Source: Sphingobacteriales bacterium (GTDB lineage: Bacteria; Bacteroidota; Bacteroidia; Chitinophagales; Chitinophagaceae). Taken from it: 59,653 nucleotides of DNA. Where the stretch lies: assembly GCA_016708305.1 (NCBI GenBank), contig JADJGB010000003.1, forward strand, positions 1-59,653, given 5' to 3'. Shown one piece after another: positions 1 through 9,982 of the stretch. Numbering within the stretch: position 1 is the first letter of the stretch; every line of letters begins with the position of its first letter. A model generated the notes under the pieces. That model had not been told where the DNA came from. It saw only the letters and a list, made by a program, of their open reading frames with translations, and ran no database searches. A program made the position numbers and the translations under genes.

Positions 1-592
1 AAGCGCCCGACCAAAAATACAGGCGATTGGGTGTGGTACCGGTAAGTGAAGAACAAAAGTGTTGATCGCAAACTGTAAAAGCATCTGCAAAAGCATAGTT
101 AAAAGGCAGATCCTCCCGATTATAAAAACCAAGGGTCATCGGCTCGCCTTCAAAACCTTTATAACCGGTCTTCTTTGCAAATAGCCAATTATCATACAAC
201 CCGCCATTGCGGGCATCCACCTGATCTTTCCAGGCATGAGGCAAACCGCCCATCCAGGTAATTTTTGTGTTTTGCATATCAAGCCTGAAAGGAAGGTAAG
301 ACCGTCCCTTTTCATCGGTCTGTAGCCATACAGGATTCCCGTTTGGTAATTTCAAAATATTTCTGTCATTAAAGCCTCTAACCCCTCTCAACGCACCATA
401 ACAATGGTCGAAAGAACGGTTCTCCTGCATCAGCAACACAATATGCTCGGCATCTTTGTAGGTTGATCCTTTAGCGGGATTAATAGATGCCGCTTTTAAA
501 ATAGAAGCAGGAAGGCCGGATAAAATACCTGCACCACCAGCCAGCAAACCTGTATTTTTTATAAAATCTCTTCTTGAAAAATTTATGGACAT
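1..592 (-). CDS. Phosphocholine-specific phospholipase C / acid phosphatase family protein, N-terminal part
   Basis: Partial gene; the reading frame starts at 592 and runs off the left edge, giving about 197 residues. It begins with a Tat signal: the motif SRRDFIKN near residue 6 followed by a hydrophobic Gly/Ala/Leu stretch, so the product should be folded in the cytoplasm and exported to the periplasm. The segment HIVLLMQENRSFDHCYG around residues 50-66 is the signature start of the phosphoesterase family that holds bacterial non-haemolytic phospholipase C and AcpA-type acid phosphatases (Asn and Glu there are metal or nucleophile-site neighbours). Later LTGTTPNRLYFWSG also fits this family. 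Substrate (phosphatidylcholine or other phosphoesters) cannot be decided without the missing C-terminal two thirds. It is divergent from pdxJ, with about 100 bases between them. Confidence 0.85.
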   Translation of the reverse strand, partial: MSINFSRRDFIKNTGLLAGGAGILSGLPASILKAASINPAKGSTYKDAEHIVLLMQENRSFDHCYGALRGVRGFNDRNILKLPNGNPVWLQTDEKGRSYLPFRLDMQNTKITWMGGLPHAWKDQVDARNGGLYDNWLFAKKTGYKGFEGEPMTLGFYNREDLPFNYAFADAFTVCDQHFCSSLTGTTPNRLYFWSGA

Positions 593-656
593 ATACTCTT
601 TTTTCGTTTTTAAAGAAGTTCAACAATTTGTGAATAAACCTTACAGTCAATAAACT

Positions 657-687
657 TTTGTGCAAAGCGCAATCGTGATTACTTTTG
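657..687 (+). promoter_or_regulatory. Bacteroidota-type sigma-A promoter of pdxJ
   Basis: TTTG at 657-660, a 19-base spacer, then TACTTTTG at 680-687. This matches the Bacteroidota consensus TTTG-N19-TAnnTTTG exactly. The start codon of pdxJ lies only 4 bases after the -7 element, so transcription would begin at or next to the ATG and the mRNA would be leaderless. Confidence 0.7.
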
Positions 688-691
688 CAAT

Positions 692-1411
692 ATGACAAAT
701 CTATCAGTAAATATAAATAAAATTGCAACATTGCGCAACTCCAGAGGCGGCAAAAATCCGGATCTGGTGAAAGCGGCAATTGATGTGCAAAGATTTGGCG
801 CAGACGGTGTAACGGTTCATCCGCGACCCGATGAGCGCCATATCCGTTATCAGGATGTAAGAGATATTAAAAAAATCATAACCACAGAATTCAATATCGA
901 AGGCAATTGTACCGAAGACAAGTTTGTACAATTAGTATTGGAAACCAAACCTGACCAGGTAACAATAGTTCCCGATGCACTTGGGCAACTAACCTCTGAC
1001 CACGGTTGGGATACCATTAAAAATCAAAAATACCTGCAGGATATCATTAAAATATTTAAATATGGTGGCATCAGGGTATCCATTTTTGTAGATCCTGATG
1101 AAAAAATGGTAGAAGGTGCTGCCAATACAGGTACCGACCGTATTGAGAGTTATACCGAAGGCTTTGCAAGAAACCACCATCAAAATAAGGAAGAAGCAGT
1201 AGCTCCATACATCAAAGCAGCGATAAAAGCCAAAGAATTGGGTCTTGGATTAAATGCGGGCCATGATCTGGATTTACAAAACCTTCAGTTTTTCAGAAAG
1301 CAAATACCCTGGTTGGATGAAGTAAGTATCGGCCATGCCTTAATTTGTGATGCCATCTATCTGGGATTAGAAAATACGATACAATTATACAAAAGACAAC
1401 TTGCAGAATAG
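692..1411 (+). CDS. pdxJ: Pyridoxine 5'-phosphate synthase PdxJ
   Basis: A complete 239-residue protein, the normal length for PdxJ. The enzyme condenses 1-deoxy-D-xylulose 5-phosphate with 3-amino-2-oxopropyl phosphate to make pyridoxine 5'-phosphate, the last ring-forming step of the DXP-dependent vitamin B6 pathway, in the cytoplasm. Residues expected in the active site are present: His43 in TVHPRPDERHI, Glu70 in FNIEGN, and His191 in LNAGHDLD. The TIM-barrel phosphate-binding end near VSIGHALICDAI is also conserved. The gene stands alone; its neighbour upstream is divergent and the next gene begins 54 bases downstream. The ATG is immediately after a strong promoter match, so no Shine-Dalgarno site is available. 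Frame is intact, unlike many genes nearby. Confidence 0.97.
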   Translation: MTNLSVNINKIATLRNSRGGKNPDLVKAAIDVQRFGADGVTVHPRPDERHIRYQDVRDIKKIITTEFNIEGNCTEDKFVQLVLETKPDQVTIVPDALGQLTSDHGWDTIKNQKYLQDIIKIFKYGGIRVSIFVDPDEKMVEGAANTGTDRIESYTEGFARNHHQNKEEAVAPYIKAAIKAKELGLGLNAGHDLDLQNLQFFRKQIPWLDEVSIGHALICDAIYLGLENTIQLYKRQLAE

Positions 1412-1465
1412 TTTTCATTTTATTAACAAACCTTTTATTCTATTTCTTCGTCAATTCTTTGACAA

Positions 1466-1869
1466 ATGAAGAAAATGAGAACGTTTTTTATTACCATACT
1501 GTTTTTAGGAGGTTTTATAGCAACCAAAGCTCAATCGGTAGAGAGTATCCATTTCAATTTATATACAGACAGTTTAAAAAAGGCACACATAATTATATTA
1601 ATATAGATGGCAAAATGAGCGATGGAACATGGCGGCCATTGACCAATAAGGAGTTAAAATTCTCTTCAGATTATGGAAGTTTTGAAGGAAACAGTCTTGT
1701 ACTTCCCGAAAATCCTACTGTTAAAAAAATAAATGTTACGGTTTCTCTGAAATCGAATCCTCAAAAAACCAAAGAAATCACCATCTGGATTAAACAAAAA
1801 CCCGATCCCGATTTGCCAAAGTTTGATTCGGATATTTCTCAGAAGATAAAAAGAGGTCTCTTTTTCTGA
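1466..1869 (+). CDS. Small secreted protein of unknown function (frameshifted)
   Basis: Not a named family that I recognise. Starting at the ATG at 1466 the frame gives a typical signal peptide, MKKMRTFFITILFLGG followed by ATKAQS, then NLYTDSLKK. The frame then ends early, but the +1 shifted frame continues sensibly (GTHNYINIDGK, SDGTWRPLTNKEL, then a beta-rich tail EITIWIKQKPDPDLP) to the stop at 1867. The shift lies near the A-run at about 1580-1586, so one indel in sequencing is the simple reading. The mature protein would be about 110 residues, beta-rich and periplasmic or surface-exposed; repeating short strands suggest an immunoglobulin-like fold, but that is inference. It lies between pdxJ and a convergent peptidase gene. 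Confidence 0.6.
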
Positions 1870-1879
1870 AAAAATCGGG

Positions 1880-3497
1880 TTAATTTATATCCCGTGCGCC
1901 TTTAAATTCTGATCCTTCTTTCCAGGCAGGCCATTTGTTGCTCATTGCTAATTTGCGGCCAATCATGAAATAAAGTTTCAGGTCTTCGGCAGCGCCTTCA
2001 AAAGTCCAGACAGGATTGTATTCGTCTGTAGGTTTATGATAGGTACTGCCACCGTACTGGCCCATTCTGCCATTACTTCATTTTGTTTTTTCACAACATC
2101 GCTTCCGCTTCCAGCTACTAATGCGGGTACGCCTGCTTTTACAAAATTGAAATGATCTGAGCGAAAAAACCCGCCGCCTGTATCGTAACCACCTTTTCTT
2201 ATATAACGCCCCAAAAGAGGTGCCATCTCAGCTACATCATCCTCCAGATCATTTTGCCCGGCACCACCAATGTAGATATCTCTGGTTCTTTCATTTACAT
2301 TCAATACATCCATATTGATATTGGCAACTGTTTTTCTCAAAGGGTAAATCGGGTTTTCGGCATAATATTTTGAGCCCAGTAATCCCCTGCTCTTCGGCTG
2401 TTACAGCCGAAAGACAATAGTCCGCTCAGGTTTTATTTTCAACTTTTTAAAATTTCTGGCCAGTTCCAGTAATCCTGCAATTCCTGTTGCATTGTCTAAG
2501 GCACCATTGTAAATAGAATCGCCTCTTTCGTCGGGAATACCGATTCCCAAATGATCCCAGTGAGCTGTATAAATAATAACTTCATTCGGACGTTTGGTTC
2601 CTATGATTTTCCCGATTACATTCCGAGAAGTGCTGTAATGGGTAGAAACACTTGCCTTTAAAGAAAATTTCAGTCCCATATCCAAAGGTTTAAAGGCTCT
2701 TTCATTAGCGCTTACAATCAATGAAGTGTCTTTCCCTGCTGCTGCCAGAATCTTTTTCGCTGCATCTGCCGACACCCAACCAGCCAGGTCAATATGCGGC
2801 TTAGGAATATTTCTTTCGTCCAGATAAAGGTCATCACCATTATTGGAAGTCTGCACCACACTAAAAGGATAAGAAGCAGCAGCCGTATTGTGAATCACAA
2901 AGCAGGCTTTGGCGCCTTGCCTTGCAGCCTCTTCAAATTTGTAGGTCCACCTGCCATAATAGGTCATAGCTTTGCCTTTAAAAATTGTAGTATCTTCAGT
3001 ACCATAGCCCGGATCGTTTACCAACACTAAAACAATTTTATTTTTTACATCAATGTTGGCATAATCGTTCCAGTTGTACTCAGGCGCTACCACTCCATAA
3101 CCTGCGAAAACAACTTCGTCATTCAGGTCAACTTCAGGCTTGGGGGTTTGGGCAAGCAGCACAAAGTCCTGCAAGTATTTCAGGTCAAATTTTTGGTTAG
3201 CCGATGAAACAGTCAGGTCAGTAGTATGTGTGATTTTCGTTTCCATCATTGGCACTGCCTGAAAATAACTTTTGCCGTTTCCGGGTTGTAATCCTATTTT
3301 TTGAAACTGGGTTTTCAGGTACTTCAAGGAACGTGTTTCGCCCAGAGAAAAAGGTTTTCTTCCCTGATAATAATCGGAAGAAAATTCTTTAGTATCCTTT
3401 TTAAGTTCTCAATACTGATATTGGGAATAACGGCTTTGTACTGCGCCATACTTAATGAAGTAAAAAATATGGCAAAAACAAAAATGAATACTCTCAT
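1880..3497 (-). CDS. M28 family zinc aminopeptidase with PA domain (frameshifted)
   Basis: Reconstructed from four overlapping frames, with shifts near 3400 (A-run), 2402, 2385 and 2070. The start at 3497 gives a signal peptide (MRVFIFVFAIFFTSLSMAQ), so the protein is exported. A PA (protease-associated) domain follows, seen as VVFAGYGVVAPEYNWNDY and KNKIVLVLVNDPG. The M28 catalytic domain contains YTAHWDHLGIG (metal-binding His and Asp), GALDNATGIAGLLELAR (bridging Asp), AVTAEEQG (catalytic and metal Glu pair) and FFRSDHFNF (Asp and His). The final piece THKPTDEYNP-like (YHKPTDEYNP) supplies the last His. The full product is about 538 residues, normal for the family. Role: release of N-terminal amino acids from peptides in the periplasm or outside. 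All metal ligands are visible, so frameshifts are likely errors rather than gene decay. Confidence 0.88.
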
Positions 3498-3578
3498 GCA
3501 AAATGCCTTTTAGATTTCATAAAATTAACAAAAAGAAAACGTAGTGAAATTTTTCGACTCCAAATCTGCAATTATTTT

Positions 3579-5453
3579 TTAATTTTTCAAAATAATTGAA
3601 TTCATTTCCCAATATTTTAATTCAATCCTGTTGTTCCTTCTTTCCACATCTGCCATGCGCCGTGAAGGATCAATCTCTGCTATACAAATGTCCATCAACT
3701 TCTGCGAAGTTTCTATGGTATATGTTCTGCTTGTCCAAAACCAGGGGGCATACACTTTCCTGACCCCGTCTTTATTTTCAGTAGGCTTAGTATGAAACAT
3801 TAAATCAAGAGGTATGTAATGCATCTCTTTACTTCCATCTTTGAATGTGAGCTGAAAGTCAATAGGCATTGGCATCAGGCCATCATTTCTCAATCTTATT
3901 TTCGTTGTATTATTTTCTTCCCAAAGGCTGTCAATAGCATAGTCTATTGTGCGTGTGGACTCCGTCCAATAGTATTGATACCAGTCTAATTTGGAGCCGC
4001 TCACTTTTTCTGCCGCCCTGATAAAATCATCAGGGGTCGGATGCCTAAAAGACCATTTTCTGTAATACTCCAACAATATTAAATTTCTTACTGCTGCTCC
4101 TACAATATAACCCAACTGCTCCAGAAAGATGGCACCTTTGAGTAACTGGCCATGCTTATAAGCCAAATTCGTATTAAAGAAATTGGAAGGAGTGTTAAGC
4201 GGCTCTTCAAATCCGGATTTCACAACATTAAAATAACCGGTGTATTCAGGAGTTTGAACCGAATCCAACTTATTTGTAAGAAAAGCCTTTGCCAAGTTAT
4301 CAGCATAACTGGTAAAACCTTCGTCCATCCATGAATAACGATTTTCATTGCTGGCCAATATTCCGTAGTACCAGTTGTGCATCAACTCATGCAACCAAGC
4401 TCCCGGTCCGGCCAGTAATGTAGCCATCGGATACTCCATACCTCCATCACCTCCGGCAATGAAAGAAAATTGTTTGTAAGGATAGACACCGAATTTATTT
4501 TCAATAAAAGGAAAGACTTTTTCGGCATTTACCATAATTTCCTCCCATTTATCTGCCGGATACTTGCCGGTCGTTTTGTATAACAGATGAATCGTCAGAT
4601 CTTTTCGGATTTTTTTTGATTGATGCACAAACTCAGGATCAGCCGCCCACATAAAATCATGCACATTGGGAGCAAAAAACCTCCATGTTAATTTGTCGCC
4701 TGCCGAGCGTATTACTTTGGTACCGGGCAATTCATATCCATAACCTATTTGCTGTGGATTGGTAAGATAGCCGGTTCCTCCCAAGATATAATTCCTATCG
4801 ATAGTGATATTTACATTAAAATCTCCAAAATTGCCATAGAACTCACGTCCTACATAGGGTTGCGGATTCCAGCCATTTTTGTCATACACACAAATTTTAG
4901 GATACCACTGGCTCATTGAATAATGTACTTTAGTGTCCGGATTATCCCGTCCTGCCCTTCTGATGACCAATGGAACCTGAGTTTCAAAATCCATATCGAA
5001 AATCGCTTTTTGTTTTGGCAAAATGGGTTTGCTTAATGTAACTAACATCACTGTTTCCTGTATTACAAATTTTTGAGGGACACCATTCATCTTTAATGAA
5101 CCAATTTTTTGATACCCTATTTCGTCTTGTTTTAGATTAGCAATTCGATCTTTAACTCGTGGATCCCAGTCTTCTTCTTTACCAATCTCTATTTGGCCCT
5201 GCCTACGACTTCTTTCATCCATCATACTACCCGGCTGAAAAGCATTCCAGTACAGTTGATAAAATACTCTGTGTAATGTATCTGTAGAATTATTGGTGTA
5301 TTCCAGAATCTGTTTTCCGGTAAAACGGTTGGTATTTACTTCCATATCTATATCCATGCGATATTTTACATGCTGCTGCCAATAGCCGTTTTGCGCATTA
5401 ACTGTATTAATCAATAATGCAGAAAAAAATACTATTAAAAATCTAAAACACAT
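3579..5453 (-). CDS. M1 family zinc metallopeptidase (exported)
   Basis: Intact 624-residue protein with a signal peptide (MCFRFLIVFFSALLINTVNA). It is a gluzincin aminopeptidase: GGMEYPMATL is the exopeptidase GxMEN-type motif, H355-E356-L-M-H359 is the zinc site, and E378 in WMDEGFTSYAD sits at the usual 18-residue spacing as third zinc ligand. The N-terminal beta domain that precedes it (YRMDIDMEVNTNRFTGKQ) is typical of Bacteroidota M1 enzymes. Asn replaces Glu-Asn variants only partly, so exact substrate preference cannot be read. Probably hydrolyses peptides in the periplasm. Its only downstream neighbour on the strand is the M28 peptidase, 81 bases away, so the two may share a nutritional role. 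A second, distinct M1 gene lies at 42.7 kb. Confidence 0.9.
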   Translation of the reverse strand: MCFRFLIVFFSALLINTVNAQNGYWQQHVKYRMDIDMEVNTNRFTGKQILEYTNNSTDTLHRVFYQLYWNAFQPGSMMDERSRRQGQIEIGKEEDWDPRVKDRIANLKQDEIGYQKIGSLKMNGVPQKFVIQETVMLVTLSKPILPKQKAIFDMDFETQVPLVIRRAGRDNPDTKVHYSMSQWYPKICVYDKNGWNPQPYVGREFYGNFGDFNVNITIDRNYILGGTGYLTNPQQIGYGYELPGTKVIRSAGDKLTWRFFAPNVHDFMWAADPEFVHQSKKIRKDLTIHLLYKTTGKYPADKWEEIMVNAEKVFPFIENKFGVYPYKQFSFIAGGDGGMEYPMATLLAGPGAWLHELMHNWYYGILASNENRYSWMDEGFTSYADNLAKAFLTNKLDSVQTPEYTGYFNVVKSGFEEPLNTPSNFFNTNLAYKHGQLLKGAIFLEQLGYIVGAAVRNLILLEYYRKWSFRHPTPDDFIRAAEKVSGSKLDWYQYYWTESTRTIDYAIDSLWEENNTTKIRLRNDGLMPMPIDFQLTFKDGSKEMHYIPLDLMFHTKPTENKDGVRKVYAPWFWTSRTYTIETSQKLMDICIAEIDPSRRMADVERRNNRIELKYWEMNSIILKN

Positions 5454-5610
5454 CTTGTTGCAACTTTTGTTTTGTTCGATTGATTATTAAAAATATAACC
5501 CTCTTAAAAAGGGTTTAAACATAAGACAATTTTTGATTTTACACATAGTGTGCATAAAAAATTAACAGATATTATTTAAAATATTAATAAAATTGTGAAA
5601 TACAATACTC

Positions 5611-6096
5611 ATGCTGAATCAAATAAAACAATGGAGAAAATATTCGGGGGAGTATCTGGAACTCTACATTGAGGAAGAAGTAAAGTTTGCGATTCTCCGC
5701 GAAAAAGATTTGGGACACCAATTGAAAGTGTGCATTGGTACCGACAGCCAGGTGAAAGGGGTCGAAACGGAATTTGCTACTGTCATAGTCTTTTAAGAAA
5801 AGGAACGGAGGTTTCATGTACATGAACAATGAGGTATCGCGCGAAAAATGACCATTACTCAACGCATGATGAACGAGGTGGCCAAAAGTGTGGAAATAGC
5901 CCATTTACTCAGCGAGATGTTATCAGTGTACAAGGTAGATATGGAAGTACATGTGGACATCAACACCCAGCCATGTTTTAAAAGCCATGCTGCGCTAAAG
6001 GATGCCATAGGATATATAACAGGTATGGGTTTTGTTTTCAAAGCAAAACCTGATGCGTTTGCAAGTACTTGTTGCGCCAACAAGCTGGTTCAATAA
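5611..6096 (+). CDS. YkuK/DUF458 family ribonuclease H-like protein (frameshifted)
   Basis: Reconstructed over two shifts, near 5793 and 5847. The first part (IGTDSQVKGVETEFATVIVF) carries the Asp of an RNase H-like beta hairpin; the middle, recovered in a second frame, reads NGGFMYMNNEVSRE; the last part contains RMMNEVAKSVEIAH, MEVHVDINTQPCFKSH and GMGFVFKAKPDAFASTCCANKLV. These blocks in this order are those of the DUF458 (YkuK) family, found mainly in spore formers and Bacteroidota, about 160 residues long. The fold is RNase H-like and acidic residues are kept, but no reaction is established for the family. It is a single gene, 157 bases from the divergent M1 peptidase and about 150 bases upstream of nadE. 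Confidence 0.8.
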
Positions 6097-6219
6097 ATGC
6101 TAAATATTTTCATTTGCCTTATGAGGCGCAAATAAAAACACTCGCCTTGATATTGCATCAATCTACCTCAATTACACAAAAACACTTGTTAAAATATAAA
6201 ATCTTTCATCATTGCAATA

Positions 6220-6227
6220 TACATTTG
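6220..6227 (+). promoter_or_regulatory. -7 element TAnnTTTG upstream of nadE
   Basis: TACATTTG matches the Bacteroidota -7 consensus and lies 25 bases before the nadE start codon, leaving a leader of about 15-20 bases. No clear TTTG is found at the correct -33 spacing, so this is weaker than the pdxJ promoter. Confidence 0.4.
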
Positions 6228-6252
6228 TGCAAAGGAATATTTACAAATTTTT

Positions 6253-7954
6253 ATGAAAATAGCATTAGCACAACAGAATTATCATATTGGCAATTTTGAA
6301 TTCAATGTTCAAAAGATCATTGAGGCAGTTGAAAGGGCTAAACAAGCCGGGGTAGATCTAATTATCTTTTCGGAGTTAAGTGTATGTGGTTATTTTCCAA
6401 AAGATTTTTTGGAATTTGATGATTTTATAAATAGCTGTTATGATGCGGTTGACCAAATCAAAGAGCATACGGATGAAATTGGGGTATTAATCGGATCGCC
6501 AAGAAGAAACCCAAAACAGGAGGGCAAAGACTTGTTTAATGCAGCATTGCTATTATATCAGAAAGAGATTAAAGGAATCGTCAATAAATCGTTGTTGCCG
6601 ACCTATGATGTGTTTGATGAATACCGGTATTTTGAGCCGGCATACTATTGGAATGTTTTGAAATTTAAAGGCAAAGGGTTAGCAATTACCATTTGTGAAG
6701 ATATCTGGAATATGGGCGAAAATCCATTGTATCGAATCACACCGATGGAGGAGTTGATTAAACAACAACCTGACTTAATGATCAACCTTTCTGCATCCCC
6801 ATATAATTACGCACAGGACATCGTGCGAAATAGTATAGTTAAAGCGCACACGTTAAAGTATCAATTGCCTATGATTTATTGCAATGCTGTAGGCGCTCAA
6901 ACGGATATTATTTTCGATGGCGGTAGCTTAGTTTATGACAGTTGCGGCTATAAGATCTTTGAAGCAAAATATTTTGAAGAAGATTTCTATATCGTTGATA
7001 CAAACGATTTAACTGAACCAGAGAATTGCCCATCCGCATCTGAATCTGAGGTTTATTTCTCGGCATCAGAAGTGGGAAATGACAAAAACGTTATTGAGTA
7101 CTTAACAGAAGAAAAGAATATCTCTGAAATTTATAATGCTCTGATTCTTGGAATCAAAGATTATTTTTCAAAGATGGGTTTTACAAAAGCCATTCTGGGT
7201 TCATCCGGAGGAATAGATAGCGCTGTAGCACTGGTTTTGGCAGTTCATGCCTTGGGCAAAGAAAATGTAAGAGCTGTATTAATGCCATCACAATACTCCA
7301 CCGAACATTCGGTGACGGATGCAAAGCAATTGAGCATCTATCTTGACAATCCTTATGACATCATTCCCATTAAAAATATCTTTGAGGCTTTTACAACAGA
7401 ATTAAAGCCCGTTTTTAAAGACCTGCCATTTAGTGTAGCTGAAGAGAACATTCAAAGTCGCTGCAGGGGGAATCTCTTAATGGCCATTTCAAATAAACTC
7501 GGATATATTTTACTAAATACTTCAAACAAAAGTGAACTGGCAACCGGCTATGGCACATTGTATGGCGATATGGCCGGAGGTTTATCTGTATTAGGTGATT
7601 TATACAAAACACAGATTTACGCTTTAGCAAATTATATTAATCGAGAGAGAAATCATACCCAGCCATATCATCACTAAACCTCCATCTGCAGAGTTAAGAC
7701 CAGGACAAAAAGACAGCGACAGCCTGCCGGATTACTCTATTTTGGATACAATATTATTTGAATACATTGAGCACAGATTGGGGCCAAAAGAATTAATCGC
7801 AAAAGGCAATGACGAAAAATTAGTGGCAAGAATTTTGCGTTTAGTAAATACAAATGAATATAAAAGAAATCAATTTTGCCCCATCCTCAGAGTAAGCTAT
7901 AAAGCATTTGGCTTGGGCCGCAGGATGCCGATAGTGGGAAAATATTTAAGTTAA
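6253..7954 (+). CDS. nadE: Glutamine-dependent NAD+ synthetase NadE (one frameshift)
   Basis: Two-domain enzyme of about 567 residues that amidates nicotinic acid adenine dinucleotide to NAD+ using ATP and glutamine. The N-terminal nitrilase-like glutaminase domain has its catalytic triad: Glu41 (IIFSELSVCG), Lys112 (VNKSLLP) and Cys148 (ITICEDIWN). The C-terminal synthetase domain starts near residue 290 and holds the PP-loop GSSGGIDSAVA, followed by LMPSQYST and NTSNKSELATGYGTLYGD. The frame is lost near 7645 and is resumed in another frame (PPSAELRPGQKDSDSLPDY, then GRRMPIVGKYLS) to the stop at 7952. The enzyme is normally essential, so the break is most likely an error. The start follows a -7 promoter element. 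Confidence 0.93.
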
Positions 7955-8015
7955 AGAATTGAAATTGAAACACACTAAAGAAATTCAAAAATCTATTAAT
8001 CAGTATTAACCGAAT

Positions 8016-9032
8016 ATGACAAATTCAATTTCCATAAAAACAGCAGAAGATATTAAGGAATTAAACGGCAGAGTAGAAACGGCAAGTGAATTTATTGACA
8101 AGCTCAGGCAGGAAGTGAGTCATATCATCATCGGGCAAAGCCACATGTTGGACAGATTATTAATCGGGCTGTTGAGTAATGGTCACGTGCTGCTTGAAGG
8201 TGTGCCCGGTTTGGCTAAAACATTGACTATAAAATCGCTGGCAACAGCTATCAGAGCCAATTTCAACAGAATACAATTTACTCCCGATTTGCTGCCTGCA
8301 GACGTTATCGGTACGCTCATTTACAATCAGCAACAAAATGAATTTGTCGTTCGCAAAGGGCCTGTTTTTGCTAACTTTATACTTGCAGATGAAATAAACA
8401 GGGCACCGGCAAAAGTACAATCAGCTTTATTAGAAGCCATGCAGGAAAAGCAGGTTACCATTGGCGATCAAACATATAAATTGGAAGAACCCTTTCTGGT
8501 ATTGGCCACACAAAACCCATTAGAACAAGAAGGCACTTACCCACTGCCAGAGGCTCAAACCGACCGCTTCATAATGAAAGTTATTGTAAATTATCCTGAC
8601 ATTGAGGAGGAAAGGCTGATTTTAAGATCCAATGTGGAGGCAATGGCGCTACCTGCAATTAATCCGGTTGTAAGCCTGCAGGAAGTAATTGAAGCAAAAA
8701 ATTTGGCAAGACAAATTTATCTTGATGAAAAGGTAGAGAAATATATCCTTGACATAGTATTTGCAAGCCGTTTTCCTGAAAGATTTGGCCTTGATACACT
8801 TAAACCTTTGATTTCCTATGGCGCTTCGCCCAGAGGCAGTATCAACCTGGCCCTTGCAGGCAAGGCAAATGCATTCTTAAACAAAAGAAGCTTTGTAACT
8901 CCTGAAGACATCAGAAACATCGCCTTTGATGTGTTGCGTCATCGCATCGGACTTACATACGAAGCAGAAGCAGAAGAAGTGAATACAGAAAAGATTATTG
9001 AAGAAATATTGAAACGGGTAAATGTTCCTTAA
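8016..9032 (+). CDS. MoxR family AAA+ ATPase
   Basis: Intact 338-residue MoxR ATPase. Walker A is EGVPGLAKT (residues 61-69), Walker B is FILADEINRAP with Asp125 and Glu126, sensor 1 lies in LATQNPLEQEGTYPLPEAQ, and the lid domain carries SYGASPRGSINLA. These proteins act as chaperone-like ATPases that mature or regulate VWA-domain partners at the membrane. That fits the next three genes: DUF58, a BatD-like membrane protein and the VWA protein BatA. The cluster is the Bat (aerotolerance) type found across Bacteroidota. The gap to the DUF58 gene is 47 bases, so co-transcription is likely. The exact client in this organism is inferred from neighbours only. Confidence 0.93.
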   Translation: MTNSISIKTAEDIKELNGRVETASEFIDKLRQEVSHIIIGQSHMLDRLLIGLLSNGHVLLEGVPGLAKTLTIKSLATAIRANFNRIQFTPDLLPADVIGTLIYNQQQNEFVVRKGPVFANFILADEINRAPAKVQSALLEAMQEKQVTIGDQTYKLEEPFLVLATQNPLEQEGTYPLPEAQTDRFIMKVIVNYPDIEEERLILRSNVEAMALPAINPVVSLQEVIEAKNLARQIYLDEKVEKYILDIVFASRFPERFGLDTLKPLISYGASPRGSINLALAGKANAFLNKRSFVTPEDIRNIAFDVLRHRIGLTYEAEAEEVNTEKIIEEILKRVNVP

Positions 9033-9079
9033 AAACATTTTGTAAACAAATGATTCAATTCTAAAAGATTTTAACTCCC

Positions 9080-9952
9080 TTGCATAACAAACAGGAAATA
9101 TTAAAAAAAGTGCATGCGCTTGAAATAAAAAGCAAAAAGCTTGCCCGTGAACTCTTTACCGGAGAGTACCATAGCGCTTTTAAAGGCAGAGGAATGTCGT
9201 TTAAGGAAGTGAGAGAATATGCACCGGGTGATGACATCAGATTTATTGACTGGAATGTATCTGCAAGATTTGGGCATCCATTTAGTAAGCTATTTGAGGA
9301 AGAACGTGAACTGACAGTAATGCTATTGATTGATATCAGTAACAGTTCTTTATTTGGTACTGTACATGGTCGCAAACGAGACACGGCCACTGAACTGGCT
9401 GCCGTTCTTGCTTTTTCGGCAGTGGCCAATAATGATAAAGTGGGCGCTATCTTTTATACTGATAAAATTGAATTATTTATACCCCCCAAAAAAGGCAGGC
9501 AGCATGCTTTATACATTATCAGGGAAATGATTGCACTTGAACCAAAAGGAAAAAGTACCCAAATAAGCACTGCGCTCAAATACTTTAATAACATTTTGAA
9601 AAGAGCAAGTATCGCTTTTGTATTGAGTGATTTCTTAGATGCCGATTTTGAAAACGCATTGCGCATTGCAGGCAAAAAACACGATCTGATTGGCATAAAA
9701 ATATATGATAAAACAGATATGCAATTGCCGGATGCCGGTCTTCTTCAGGTAAAAGACTCGGAAACCGGAAACGAAAAATGGATCAATTCAGGTAGTCCGT
9801 ATATTCGAAAGAAATATGAAGATGTCTTTTTTGAGAAAACAAATGAAGTTGTTTTAATGTTTAAAAAAGCCGGCTGTGATCTACTGCATTTAAAGACAGG
9901 TGATAATTACGTGAAAGTGCTTCAAAAGTTTTTTAGAAGCAGATCGAAATAA
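9080..9952 (+). CDS. DUF58 domain-containing protein
   Basis: A 290-residue protein, intact, starting at a TTG at 9080; the only upstream extension in frame (to 9065) holds no ATG, and an ATG at 9049 runs into a stop. The block GEYHSAFKGRGMSFKEVREY followed by GDDIRFIDWNVSARF is the DUF58 signature. The remainder resembles a von Willebrand A fold: VMLLIDISNSS takes the position of the MIDAS strand (Asp-x-Ser-x-Ser) and SIAFVLSDFLDADFE is the second metal-site region. DUF58 proteins are coupled with MoxR ATPases and are proposed to interact with BatA-type membrane proteins. No signal peptide, so it is cytoplasmic. Second gene of the MoxR-Bat cluster. Confidence 0.9.
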   Translation: MHNKQEILKKVHALEIKSKKLARELFTGEYHSAFKGRGMSFKEVREYAPGDDIRFIDWNVSARFGHPFSKLFEEERELTVMLLIDISNSSLFGTVHGRKRDTATELAAVLAFSAVANNDKVGAIFYTDKIELFIPPKKGRQHALYIIREMIALEPKGKSTQISTALKYFNNILKRASIAFVLSDFLDADFENALRIAGKKHDLIGIKIYDKTDMQLPDAGLLQVKDSETGNEKWINSGSPYIRKKYEDVFFEKTNEVVLMFKKAGCDLLHLKTGDNYVKVLQKFFRSRSK

Positions 9953-9982
9953 AAAGCAATTATCGATGGTGAATAAATAAAA

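Noticed and set aside
5496..5516. AACCCT...AGGGTT hairpin upstream of the M1 gene
   Set aside because: Only 6 bp, AT-rich loop, no T-run on a useful side; too weak to support as terminator or operator.
9061..9429. 122-residue open frame on the minus strand
   Set aside because: Antisense to the DUF58 gene; Ser/Ala-rich shadow.
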